A DNA stretch of 64,000 bases, taken from positions 36,477,213 to 36,541,212 of the forward strand of contig NC_065531.1 of NCBI RefSeq assembly GCF_020184175.1, written 5' to 3'. Position 1 is the stretch's first letter. Every line of letters starts with the position of its first letter. A program made the translations under genes and the position numbers. This stretch comes from Aphis gossypii. Lineage: Eukaryota > Arthropoda > Insecta > Hemiptera > Aphididae. This document shows, one piece after another, positions 50,040-62,900 of this stretch. The notes beneath the pieces are model-generated. The model had not been told where the DNA came from. It saw only the letters and a program-made list of their open reading frames with translations, and ran no database searches.

Positions 50040-51600
50040 TATAAAAGTGTTCAGAGTTTATTGGGACGTATAATGGAATGTCATAGTTTCAGGTAGACAT
50101 TTTGAAAAATGAAACTGAAAATTCGATAACGTCTCACTTATAATGTTAACGTCCTATATATTTATGTTTTACAGCGGCGTATAACCGTTGAATGCACACA
50201 GTACATTGCATTAACTTATTTTGGGCAATGGATTTTTTCACAGAGACCATTACTCAAAAAAAAAAAAAAAATCAGAACGTCTATCCGAGCATTGTCTAAA
50301 CTGCAGTCACCATTATGTCGATTAGAATTTAAAAAAAAAATAGTATACCCGATATCTACGTTGATTTTTTAACGTGTATTTTTCTGTACGTGTTGTACAT
50401 TTCTCCCACACACGTACCTACCTAAACATCTGATAACACTGACAGCTCTTATCAAACATAAATCAACCATAATGTATATTATTATCACTATCATCATCAT
50501 CATCATCGTCATCGTCGTCGTCGTCGTCGTCGTCATAGTCAGCGGCTTGATGTAATATAGTCGATCCAATTTCGGACGGAGATGACCCGACGGGGCTTCA
50601 TGGCCGTGTAGTGAAATATATTAACGAACACATTATTATAAATCACCACTACACCACTCCGAGCCAACATCCATGACGTAATAGTAATATGGTTGTATGA
50701 CGTATTGTCAGGCCTAAATCATTTCGTCTATTCACGCCGTTTGCCCGCGATTGTGCCGAAAAAAATTCAAGCTAGATTCAAATAGGTACGTATTTTTATA
50801 GCGACGGGTGCGAAACAAATCAAATCCTTTTCCCCCTTTTTATGAGCGCACTCGCCCATTAGCACTATGATAGTATTATAATGGCGATGGCGGGCGATCG
50901 AACGAGGTGGATTTCAAATCATTATATATTATACGCGTTCGTCGAACTATATCGTTTGCGCTCGTTTTCGGTCAAATGCCCTTCCTCCCCTCGTCACCAT
51001 TACACAGCAAACGCTCAACTGTCCGAAACGTGGTAGTTTATGCCGATGACCAGTAGGAGGTACGCTACCTATATTATTATATACGATTATATAATATGGC
51101 GTGGCTAATGGATTTTCGGGACACGTCGCGACGACAACAGACGTAGATTCAGGAAATTTATCGTCTGACTGCCCCGAACACCCCGCGATCATATTGTATT
51201 TAGGTATAGGTGCAACTGTATACCAACGAATTGTGTTTCACCGTGTGGACGCTATCGTGTGTTAACTAGATTTACAGATAACCCTGCGTAGATGTTTTAG
51301 TTTACTGTGAAATACACGTTTTTACTCTCTCTCTCTCTTTCTGTCTCTTTATCTCCATTCTTTCCAATATTGTCCAGTCACACATAGAAACTCTCCACGG
51401 GAACGCATTTTTTGCTACGTAGTATAATATATGTACACATGTTACTGTTTACAAAATCCCTCGACAATAGAGATGTTTCAATAGCACTGTTGTGTAATGT
51501 TTACACGTTTATTTACTTTTTCTCACGATTTATAAGCAACGAACTATAGGGCTTATCGCGTGCCTCGGTAGTTTGGCTCTCTTTTTATTTCTAAAAAACA
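50040..51600. other. Largest GC-richer island, no defensible gene
   Basis: About 1.5 kb with frequent CpG (CGACGGGGCTTCATGGCCG, GGCGATGGCGGGCGATCG, GACACGTCGCGACGACAAC). It holds a triplet microsatellite at 50,490-50,535 and a CT tract at about 51,325-51,345. The minus-strand frame at 50,369-50,569 is the translation of the triplet repeat. The frame at 50,947-51,192 (-) includes PENPLATPYYIIVYNNIGS but lacks splice support. A promoter region with an untranslated first exon is the most plausible content; the strand cannot be decided. Confidence 0.4.
50490..50535 (+). repeat. (ATC)n/(GTC)n triplet microsatellite
   Basis: Six ATC-type units grade into about nine GTC-type units with one interruption. 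The transition from ATC to GTC suggests point mutation followed by spreading of the variant. Confidence 0.9.
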
Positions 51601-54600
51601 CTTTGACATATACGTATTTTCTCAAAAGTATATCTTTATTATTATAAGAACTGTCAAATAAACTATCACAAACTTATTTTAACCACTGTATAATAAAATG
51701 TACCGAACATTAACAGGGAATAATATTCATTTTTTATATTGTTTACCTCTATTTATCCCATTGTTAGTCGTTAAGATTTATATAGATTTCAAAAACAATA
51801 TCCATTTGATTTCAAAGAACAAACAAAAAATGCCATTATCATACAACTATTTGATTTTTTAATCGTTTAAAGATTTACGTTAAAAATAAACTGAGATAAT
51901 AAGACATCAAAATGGATTTCAACTAATTGAAAAAAAAATGCTTCGCAATTAATTGTAATCTATTTGATTGGCTGTGAAATACTTTTTTAATAAAATACAT
52001 AACTTGAGTAATTTCAACTTATATTATACACAAAACATATTGAGTTGAGGTTTTGTACAAAAATATTATAATTTTATTTATAATTTATTTACTAACTCCT
52101 TTTACTGGAAAAGTGGCAAAAAATATTACAGTTGTTACTTTATATTCTGTCAACTTTCTCTTGTTTTTCAAAATATAATCTTTTCATGCTTATCTTATTC
52201 GTGATAAAATTTTCAAAAAGTTTATGATTATGTACAAGAACTTAAAAAATATATATAATTGATCATCAAAAATTGTTTAGTAAAAGATTAAATCTTAAAT
52301 TTAAATTAACAATAACTTACAAATCCAAGAAAATAACTTATGCATGAAAAAAATTATAAAAAAGTGTGTTGGTAGATTGTTTAATAATTTGAATAGCAAT
52401 GGTTATCGGATATAAAATAATATAATATGTCCATGCATGAAAATTATATATTATTTTATAAATAGAATTATCTATTCGTTAAAATTAATAGAACTAAACA
52501 AATATAATGCTAAAACACATTGGCTCATGTGAATACTATTTTTAAATACATATATTAATTATAGATTAATTAAGTTACAGTAAAAATTTAAAATATGTCG
52601 ATATATTATTGTATGATATTGTAAGGCATAATAAAACTATTTATCTATTTAACATTTAAATGAATCTATTTTTATGAGTGAAAATTCTTTATAATAATTA
52701 GTATTTAAATCATGGTTGCGTAAATCAATTATACAAAACTTATAATATGAAATAATTTTATTGAGAAAGTACAAACTTATTAAATATGTTAAAACTTTTC
52801 AGTTTCTTGTTCACGAACTATTATATTATAAAAATGTAATGATTAAAATTATATAACTAAGCTAAATCGTAAATGTAGGTAATAGTAAATGCTACTATAA
52901 AGCAAAGATTCGACTAAATTTGTATAAGAATATTAAATTATTTACTGCATACATATGTATTTGACAGTTTGTATAGTGTTCCAAATAATAAATTAACTAT
53001 TAATGATAAATGCGTTTCCGTATAATGTTATAATAAACATGAAAATAAATGTAATGTTCTTTATTGTTTTAAGACAATAAATGATAAACAATAATATAGT
53101 TTATCAAATACCTTACATACGAGTACCTACAACGTCACAAAATACAAATATCATTCACATAATGTTATTTGTGTGACATTTATTTATTTTTAAAGAAAAT
53201 TAAAAATAAATAATGTTTCTATTAAACGACTAAAAATAAGCAATAATATAAAACAATTTTACATAAAAACTTACCCAAAAAATTAAAATAAATATTGATT
53301 TCAAGGTATATCCAATCATCTTGCTTGACTCGACTTAGTTATTATAGTAGGAGAGAATTAATTATAATAATTCATTATAAAATGATTCTTATTGCAATCG
53401 AAAAAATTATAATTTAAAATGATCTTGACTTACTTAAAATTATTTATATTTCCTGTTTTACAAATTTTGATAAAAACTGCGACAACTATATTGACTCATG
53501 AGTCATAACTATAATTATAATTATAATTATGAATTATAATCTGTGTTAATTTTTCAACACGTAGTCATTTTGCACCATATTTTAAGAATTTTTCTATGTT
53601 AAAACAATATATAAAACAAAAAAATAAAATAAAATTAATGTATAATATTATACGCATTAGTATAATACGAATTGTATATTTTTTAACTAATGCATTCTGA
53701 ATCTAATATAAATTTAAAAAATTTTACAAAAATATCGACACAAAAGAACTATAATCAAATCATAAAATACTGTATAAAAAACTATGAATCAAGAATTGTT
53801 GTTGGTGAACATCCGGTACCTTATATTTATTTGATATAATTCTAAATAACCTCTTAAAACGTTATTACAAATTAAAATTTAAAGAAAATGGATCTCGATA
53901 ATAAGTTCCAAAATCTAAAGATTCAGAATATTCTTTGATTTTAATACAATTATTCACAAACAATGAATATTGTCAGTGTCATATACTTGTACATGCACCT
54001 ATACGTTATTTATTTTAACTTTGAAATTAATAAAATTGAATTAATTTCATACACGTATAAAAGAAATGTTTTAGTTTTTAATAATCATTAATTCCATACT
54101 TAGACAATAACATGAAAATAATACTTACACTGAAAAAAAATATTATAGTTTATTATTTATAAATAATTTATACAGAACTGAGAAGGTAAGTGATTTCTTA
54201 TTCCTTTCTCAGTTAAATACATAAAAACTATAAAAAATAATAAGTGTATTTTTTATTTTATTTATTATTATTTTTTTTTTTTAGTACCTACAATAAATTG
54301 CAAATTAAACAACTTATTTACTTTTATTATTCATTTGTTTCAGTAGTTATTATAGCATTATAAATATTATTCTAGAAAACATATTAGAAATATTCTATTG
54401 AATGTTCAAGCCTCAGGTATAAATAAAAATTATTTAAATATATTTTTTTTATATATTAATTTAAATTTATGTATCTTTCAACAATTATAAAATAATTATA
54501 CTTTAGACACTTTAAATTATTTGTTGATTGCGATATTTTTTTTTTCAATACCTATACATATTATACATTATTTAATTATATTTATCTTAAAATATTGGTA

Positions 54601-55340
54601 TGAATGAACACAACATTCTTTTAAAAAAATCAAATTTGATTAATAAAATATAATAAATTATGAATGTTTAATTTTCAGATCTTAGGTTAAGCAATATATT
54701 ATATTATGTACTATAATGTCAGACCAATGGTTACAGGTCACGGCGGGTCTTTAATTATTAATAAAAAAAAAATAATAATAATAATATTCATTTACAATAA
54801 TTATTTTGATAATTTTTATTTGTTTGATTTTATAAAAACCAAATATTTAATGAAAACCAATAAGTTCTGCAAGCCCCAAACATATTCTTGCATTTGAATT
54901 CTGAAAATGATTTATAAAAAATTAAACATGATACTACTTTAATTAAACTTTTACAAAAATTAAAAACATTTTCAAAAATGATAATATATACCTTTCTTTT
55001 AAATATTGTATGCAATGAGTAATGATGATTTTAGTGATGGAGTTAGTGACACATTAGGACCGTATCTATATTAAAAATCGAAATCATCAATCACAATAAA
55101 GTTATTTGTGCCATAAATTAATAATATGTTTTATATTTAATTATGTTACTTTAAATTAAATAATATACATTATTTGTTAATCTATAATAATTACTTTAAA
55201 ATACTTGTACATCGCCAATTCACCAGTGAAGTTTTTATATACCATGTTGAATATTTATATTAGAAAAAATTTGTCTCTTCACTTTCACAATTTATGAGAG
55301 TACCCTCTTTATTACTTTTGTATTTTATTCCGTACACTTA
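51600..55340. other. AT-rich non-coding stretch
   Basis: No gene is supported. The frames at 54,706-54,897 (+) and 54,830-55,015 (-) overlap on opposite strands and look like chance frames. A short (TAATTA)n tract lies near 53,510-53,530. Confidence 0.5.
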
Positions 55341-55389
55341 ACTAAACTAATATTTAACTCAAACATATGATATTATCGCATGGACTGAT

Positions 55390-55930
55390 ATTCTGCACGT
55401 TTTGTTGACTCAGCAGAATTGGCTATCGTCTGAAAATTGTAAACTCCTATAACTGGACACACCCATTTGTTTTTACGGAGTTTACCTAGATATGTATCTT
55501 ACGATTACCTATTGTACTATATTCAATAAACTGTATAAGATGTAAAAACTTATCACAATACATCAATATGGTTCACAATGAGTAATCTACATTTGAATAT
55601 ACCAGTACTCCCCCATTGCATACTTCTGTGGTAAACAAAACCCATATTTGTATCTCTGAATTACATCAGATTCGTATCTACGTATGAGTTATTCGAATAT
55701 TCCTTTTTGATTTTATAGAAATTTCCGCTAATATTGAATGGTTTTGAAATGATTCCCTTCCTAAGCTTCTTATAACATAAATAAATTATAATTGCGATTC
55801 TGTACTATAGACATCGACTCCATTAACAAAGCTCTGGAAATCATTTCATTTTCCAGCACATTGCAAAATTATTAAATTTCCTGATAACTTCAATGGTTTA
55901 TCCAAATCCAATAAATTAGGTTCATCTTAT
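55390..55930 (-). pseudogene. Decayed coding-like stretch
   Basis: On the minus strand a single frame runs from 55,930 with only occasional stops. It gives segments LLDLDKPLKLSGNLIILQC, NDFQSFVNGVDVYSTESQL, VIRSLGRESFQNHSILAEIS and, further on, IQIWVLFTTEVCNGGVLVYS. Composition is less AT-biased than the flanks. This spacing of stops in one frame suggests old coding sequence, probably from a mobile element. No domain is recognisable, and the alternative is mildly GC-richer non-coding DNA. Confidence 0.25.
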
Positions 55931-55939
55931 AAACTAAAT

Positions 55940-58900
55940 ATTATATACAAATATAAAATTGTATTATGTAAAACATAATGTCTATTATAAAATCGTCTCT
56001 TTGGCCGTAAAATTTTTAGACAATATTAATTTTGACATGAATTGCGTAATATTATTAACAGAAGAAACTTTATTTTAAATAACTAATTTGGTTAGAATTC
56101 TTTAATAACAAATTATATGTATATTATTTTTGTTTTATTAACTGATTGTATTAAACTCGAATTGTAGTGGAAAATTTCAAGGAATGTTAATCGCATTAAA
56201 ATCGAACATGCATAAACACGATATAATAATAGTAATAATACAAAATGTAATATAAATAAATTTTACAAGTATAATATTTTATATAAATGTAACGTATTTT
56301 AATATTAACTGGAACAACATTTCATTAGTTTTATTGAAAGTTCGGCAGTATACTAAATAAAATCTACTTTAACTGTATTCATAATTGTAACGTTAAAGAA
56401 ATTTAAAAATCTAAAATTCCTAAACTTTCATAACTTTTCTTACTAAATGGAACGCATTTTATTTATATATAAGTTTTGATCACTGGAAGTAACCTAATGT
56501 GTATACATTCTAAGTTAAAATAATGTGGTGTATTGATATTTTCGTTTATTTAACATTAAATAATAATTGTGTATCGTTAGTTATTGTTTTTTTTGCATAC
56601 ATAATTCTCTGTACATAGGTATCAAACTACCAAATATATGATTATTATAAAAGCTTTAAATTTAGATTCAATAGAGTATTAATACTCTGTTTGGTAAATA
56701 TTTTTAATAAATCTGAATCGAATCGGTCTATTCTGTTTAGCTTTAATAAATTAAAGTACGAACAATAATAAAATATTAAAAATATAATATTCGTTTTAGT
56801 GTACGAAATGCAATTTATGGCAGTTATAATTCACTGGTTGCACATATTTTTTTATCCTGTGGCTAAAAATTACGCTTATTTAAAAAAATAAATATATATT
56901 ATTTTTAAACAATATCACACTATGAAGTTAGTGTAGCACGCAACGTGTGACGACATTTTTTATGTTTGAACAGGGGCTATGTTGCACATGAATAATGCTA
57001 AAAAAGTGATTAAAAAACTACGGTCCTTGCGTCTAATCATATTTTGATATATTTAATGTTCATTTATTTTTAAACGATGAAATACCAAAAACACACACCT
57101 ATAAAACACATAAAAAATTAATAATACTCGCAATAAAATACAAGCTACAAATAAATAATATTCTTGACCATAAATAAATTAATAATGTTTATGTAGTTTA
57201 AAATGCAAGTTTAAATCTTTGACATTAAATAAATCATTTAATAGACCATTGTTAATGAAGATTTAACTATAATAATGATGATTTATAAGTATATTGAAAG
57301 AGTAACGTTTTGAATTCCTTTAATCAATTCTCATGTTGTATAAATACATTAAGTAATAAATTAAATAAATAAATTCACACACCACATCAATATCTCAGAT
57401 TACACAGAAATACAGAATATCATATTTTATATTTTGTCAACAATTTTTTATATAACATTACCACTAAATACTTTTATAAGTAGTGTAGATATATAACCAT
57501 ATTAAAACACTAGTAAACCACTCAAATATAGTTCAATTACCTAAAAAATATTTGTATTAGTCTAAATTATAATAATAAAAACAGCTAGCAAAAATACCAA
57601 CATTACGCTTATATTTAATGAAGGTATAATTGTACTATATTATTATTTTTGCATTGAAATTTAAAACGTGAAACTATGGTGACTGAATTAACTATAGTTA
57701 ATTTCAAAATAATGAACCATTTTACCCTTAAAGCAAAATAAAAATCTGTTTTTTTTTTTATCTAATACTTAATGAAATTATAAAATATAAATAACATGGT
57801 ACGTATTTTTTATTTATTTTTGTACTTTTTGGAACAGATGGAAATTATGTAGAACAGTGATATTTTTTTAACTGCATATTCATAAATAATACTCGCATGA
57901 TTAAAATTAACACAGAAGTATAAACTTGTTTATACATTTTTACCTACTTTGATACTATATTCAATCTGTTATTCAAAAATAATAATAAAAAAACTGTATT
58001 CATTATATTATAAAATAAACATTACATTTAAGATTAAATAATGGGCTTTATATTATTTAATCCACCAAAATTTAAAATTTAAATAATACATTTTTTTGAG
58101 TATTTGAATACTGTTTTATATTCAAGTATAATATTGACTTTGATAAAATTGTATTAAATGTAATACAAAAAGTACAAAAAAAAAAAAAAACATAAACAAT
58201 GTTTCAGATGAAGCACATACTACTATACATAATTATCTGTATTACATTCCTAACTTCCACCCTCCAAAATCATATTTAGAAAATAGTATCACCCTTGGCT
58301 GGAATTTCGCTTTAACAACATTTACATAGCAGAGTAATGTGTATAATACAGAGAGTTGTTTAAAATTTGAAATATTTATGGTGTTATATTTATTGCACCC
58401 TGGAGTGCAATTCGTCAATATTATTTTCTGCCATCTTTGTTATAAATTCAATAGATTTTTTCAGTTTATAAGATTCATCATTGGAATTATTATTCAAAAA
58501 AATTTAGAAATGTTCGTAAAAAAAATAAGAGAATTCGATTTTTTTTCTTCAGAAAAAATGAATATCTTGTTATAGATATAATCATTCTAATCATCTCAAT
58601 CCAGTTTAATATTAAATTTAACTATTATTTAGTTTTATGGAAGACAACATTTTTATTATTAAAATTGTCTACCGAAAAGTCCTATAATTTTGATTAAATT
58701 TTCCATGTTATTAATGTAATAGCTGTGTAATCATACATATAGTTATATTGTTGAATAAACAACAATTATATTCATGGACACGTATGCGACACACCTATAA
58801 CAATATACAAGGCCAAAGTTTCTTGTTTTGTGTACAAACTGTACAAATTATTCAACAAGATTAGATATTAGCAGATTTAATTTAATTCATTTATTTTCTA

Positions 58901-59440
58901 AACTATATGTATGCTAAAAACATATAATATTATTTAATTGTTCATCGCTGTAACTGTAACTGTATTTTTATTATTTTATTTTAAAAATAAAAACTACTCT
59001 AATTTTGTACAATAAAAAATGCAATCAAACGCAGCTTTCTTAAACTGATTTATTTTAATTAATCCAAAAAATATGCGCATTGAAATAAATAAACATTTGT
59101 TTTTGAATGTTTATGGTAACAATAAAAATAATCAGCTTTCAGACATCAATCATTGTTGAAACTTATTTTGTTGTTTTCTTTTCTTGAATACTACACATTC
59201 TTTACAGCAGAACGAGTTTCCGGTTTTTATAAGGATACATTTTTAAAATCTCCGAGTCAACCTTAAAAGAAAAGTCTGGATTATAAAGGCATTTTCTTGA
59301 TTTGGTCCACGAGGCCCTACAAACTAAAATTGTGTCTACAGCTGTCCATAAGAAATTATGAGACAAAAATTGTTAATTTATCATAGTACGATAAACAATG
59401 TTTTAGGGTCTTAGACTATTAAATTATTTACTATACTTTA
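55940..59440. other. AT-rich non-coding stretch
   Basis: No gene is supported. The frame at 58,339-58,575 (+) is Phe/Ile/Cys-rich chance sequence. A mixed patch at 59,190-59,350 has no open frame and may be an old repeat. Confidence 0.5.
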
Positions 59441-59456
59441 CTCCTATACTATATAG

Positions 59457-59671
59457 CAGGGGTGGCCAAACTTTTTTAGGTCACGATCTACTAAAAATGT
59501 ACTTCACCTTTGAGGATTGACTTCCATAGAAATTTTTTTTTATTATTAAATAACTATAATGGTTAAGAAATATATAGGGCGAGTGACTCTAAAAATAAAT
59601 TCTATCATGATCGACTTTGAAATTGTCTAAGATCGACCGGTCGATCGCGATCGACTGTTTGGCCGCCCCTG
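59457..59671. mobile_element. hAT-type MITE, 215 bases
   Basis: Left terminus CAGGGGTGGCCAAAC (59,457-59,471) and right terminus GTTTGGCCGCCCCTG (59,657-59,671) are inverted repeats matching at 14 of 15 positions. The CAGGGGTGGCCAAAC form is characteristic of hAT-superfamily non-autonomous elements. The flanks CTATATAG (59,449-59,456) and CTATATAA (59,672-59,679) form an 8-base target duplication with one mismatch, the size expected for hAT. There is no transposase frame. Two overlapping 16-base palindromes lie inside the right end (listed separately). Confidence 0.88.
59631..59655. repeat. Overlapping perfect palindromes inside the hAT MITE
   Basis: GATCGACCGGTCGATC (59,631-59,646) and GTCGATCGCGATCGAC (59,640-59,655) are each perfectly self-complementary and share seven bases. 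They sit just inside the right terminal repeat, where hAT elements carry subterminal transposase-binding motifs. Confidence 0.8.
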
Positions 59672-59679
59672 CTATATAA

Positions 59680-62340
59680 TTTATATAATTATAACTCACG
59701 AATCATACAGCCAATTATATTTTACGCGGCAAATAATATTATTCATTATTAATTTATTTTAAAATATTTACCCCAATAAACATTAAACATGATTTAAAAT
59801 AAACGTTCATTGACATTAAGGTAAAAAATAACAAGTCATTATACTCTGATGTTATTACAATTGATACCCAAACCGATTTTTTAAGACTTTAAAAAACAAC
59901 AAGAAACAATTGAACTACCTTCGATCCTTTAAAAGTTTGTCGAAATTACAATAAATATTTCAAATACGAATGTACTCGTATATATTATACTATTCTTTTT
60001 ATATTCTAATACTTACCGATTATAGGCTACAATAAATAACTTAAAAAGTTTTGTTGTTTTTAAAGTTTAAAATATTTTAGTTTACATAAACAAACATTTA
60101 AAAATACAATATTTAAAAAAAATGTATATATTTAAAAAGTATCGGTATTAAAAGTAAAATTTAAATATTTAAAAGAACGAATTTTATACAGTAAGTAACA
60201 TTATAACTCTTACGATGATAAAAAATAATATACTTAAATTACCAAGTATTTATATAAAAACCGTTTTTTGTTAATTAATGTGAACTATAAAATATTGAGT
60301 TTGATATCATATATTTTAATATATCAAATATATTTATTTATTTATTGTTTTAATATCATATATTAATTATATAATTATACAACATAATTTTCATTAAATA
60401 CAAGCTTTGTTAATTTATAAATCAGAAATTCTAGAATGTATTGAACAATAGCTATATAGTAAAACACTACATATCATTTTTTTTTACCAAGTACCTACCG
60501 ACTTTTATAATAAACGACTTATAATTGAAATAGTATTCCTACAATAAAATCAACTCTGTAACCTAACCAAGCTCAGATTGGGTCGGTGAGTTACTGAAAA
60601 ATCTCGACGGGTCACTCAAAATATGGGCCGGTTATGAATGTTTAGTCGTAATTATATTTTTATATAATAACAATAAATTATTACAAATATTAGTATAACA
60701 TATGATTGAATACAATTATTAAACCGCACAGTAGATATAGCTGTAATCAAACGTCAGAAATCCTAAAACTCGGTAGGCTTGTATATCTGGCGCTTTGTAC
60801 TTAACCGATAAAATTGCATAGGTAAACTGCAACAAACTTAAAAAGAAAGTAATAAAATCTGATATTATAACTATTATTCATTACTTTGAAATATTATGTT
60901 CTCATAATATGCTTTATATCCTATAAACATGTGATTTTTTTATGATAGTCAGATATTCAATGGCACATAAAAAATAATATCTATATCGTATGTATATATT
61001 TGTGTGTATTATATTATTATATCTAATAGTACCTATACTAATATAAAATATATACTTTAATATATTGTATGATGCGTTTATATATTATTCGTATTATACA
61101 GGTGCAATAATAATTAAATTATAGAAATATAGTAGAGACGTTTATAAATTTATAATAAAAATTGTTGATACTACACTTCAATAGTTGTATACACTAAAAC
61201 TTGTCCCTAATCATTCTATAACGCAACGATGCAATAATTGATATTGTTGACAATATACGAGCTGATAAAAATGTATTGAACATTTTCTTTTTACCTACGT
61301 TAATATATAAATAATATGTATTATTATATTTTAATATTTGAACACTGTATTTATAGTCATAAATCACATACACAATAACTTTTTGAATAATTTTTAAGCC
61401 ATAAATCTCATACTACTCATGAAATCATTTAATAACAAAGGTAGTGGTAAGTTACAATACTAAATACATAATTTACACACCATATATACATGCTATTACT
61501 TTTAATTAGATATGTCAAAATAAAACTCTGGATTTGATATTGTTGTAATAAAATAGCGATTAAATTCTCTTAATAGGACATAGTGATTTCACTTACGCAA
61601 CTTTATATAGTACATAACTGTGTGAAAACTAGCACAACCACAAGTTTAATAAACAGTATTTACTAATAGCATAAATTATAGTTTAGCCAGGAAGGTTATA
61701 CTATAATAACGTTGTATTCAGTGTTCGATGAAACTGCTAACTTTCTACATTGTTGTTAATTTTGAAAAGTTATTCATAGAAAAATAATAACACACAAAAT
61801 AACCTAACATGCGTCAATGTATTTTTTTGTATATTTTTAAAAGCTATATTGGAATTTTGCCAGTTTCTCTCTTCAATAATTAAATTAAAACTTGATTCCC
61901 AATGACAATAAAAATATACATAATAGAATAAAAGTTATTCTATTAATTTTTAGTTAATAGTTTAATTTTTCACTTTAAATGTTGTATATGATTTCTTTTT
62001 TTTCCTGTTAAAACATAATTTTTCAACAAAATTTAAAAAAATAAATAAAAGATTGATAGTAAAGAATATCAGTTATTTATATGAACATATCGAATTATCA
62101 AAACTGTAAGACCGATTTTGGCATAAGTTTCAATCTACCAATTATAAATAATTTTAAACTATTCAAAATATAATTTATAGATCCAACAAAAAATTATAAA
62201 ACTAAAATATATCTAATACAATTTTAGTCACATTCCTTAATTGAATTTTGAACCCTATTCTTTACCTACACAATGGTGTACTCTGAATTTTTATTTGTAT
62301 ATCACTTATTTTAAATTGTGTTAAACTTTTGTGTATTGTA
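59680..62340. other. AT-rich non-coding stretch
   Basis: No gene is supported. A less AT-biased patch at 60,570-60,645 (GGGTCGGTGAGTTACTG, CTCGACGGGTCACTC, ATGGGCCGG) resembles a fragment of a dispersed repeat, but no ends are visible. Confidence 0.5.
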
Positions 62341-62354
62341 GGTATGTATAATGT

Positions 62355-62400
62355 AGTATATAAGTATATAAGTATATAAGTATATAAGTATATAAGTATA
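62355..62400 (+). repeat. Eight-base tandem repeat (AGTATATA)5.75
   Basis: Five perfect copies of AGTATATA followed by a partial copy AGTATA, with no mismatches. The lack of divergence suggests recent expansion. Confidence 0.95.
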
Positions 62401-62499
62401 CATGTCCAACTTGAACTCAAACATCCAATATTAAATTTCTGAAAATAAATATTTACCTGATTGCGAATTTAATTTTTTGTTTATGCTCTACGTAGATCA

Positions 62500-62834
62500 C
62501 GTGAATAATTTTATAATGTTAGAACAATCTATAGTCGTCGTGAAACGCGTTACACGCACAATATTGCGTCTGCTTGTAATTTTTCACAACAATAATCGAT
62601 AATATATATTGTTCTTTCCATCTGGGTAGTTTAGTGAGTTGTCAAATTACAGTTTTGTTTTCAGAAACCGCAAAACCCACTGACCCCGGGTTAGCAATAT
62701 AAAATAATATTATATCGTGACCGAATTGAAATGTCTAGCTTTCGTGGACTATAATATCCACCAGCCAAGAAACGAGAGGAGAGTATAGTAAAACCCCGCT
62801 CGAAACTCAATCAAGACTGTCCCTCGCACACACA

Positions 62835-62879
<45 letters not shown>

Positions 62880-62900
62880 TACCAATCCAAAATGGATTAA
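62500..62900. other. GC-richer island with a CA microsatellite
   Basis: CpG words (GTCGTCGTGAAACGCGTTAC, CACTGACCCCGGG) stand out from AT-rich flanks. An acceptor-like GTTTTGTTTTCAG at about 62,652-62,664 is followed by AAACCGCAAAACCC, but no frame stays open far and no donor is evident. Confidence 0.35.
62827..62875 (+). repeat. (CA)n microsatellite, about 49 bases
   Basis: A CA dinucleotide run interrupted once by an extra C near 62,841. Confidence 0.95.

Noticed and set aside
50369..50569. Minus-strand frame with Thr and Met runs
   Set aside because: The runs are the translation of the ATC/GTC triplet microsatellite.
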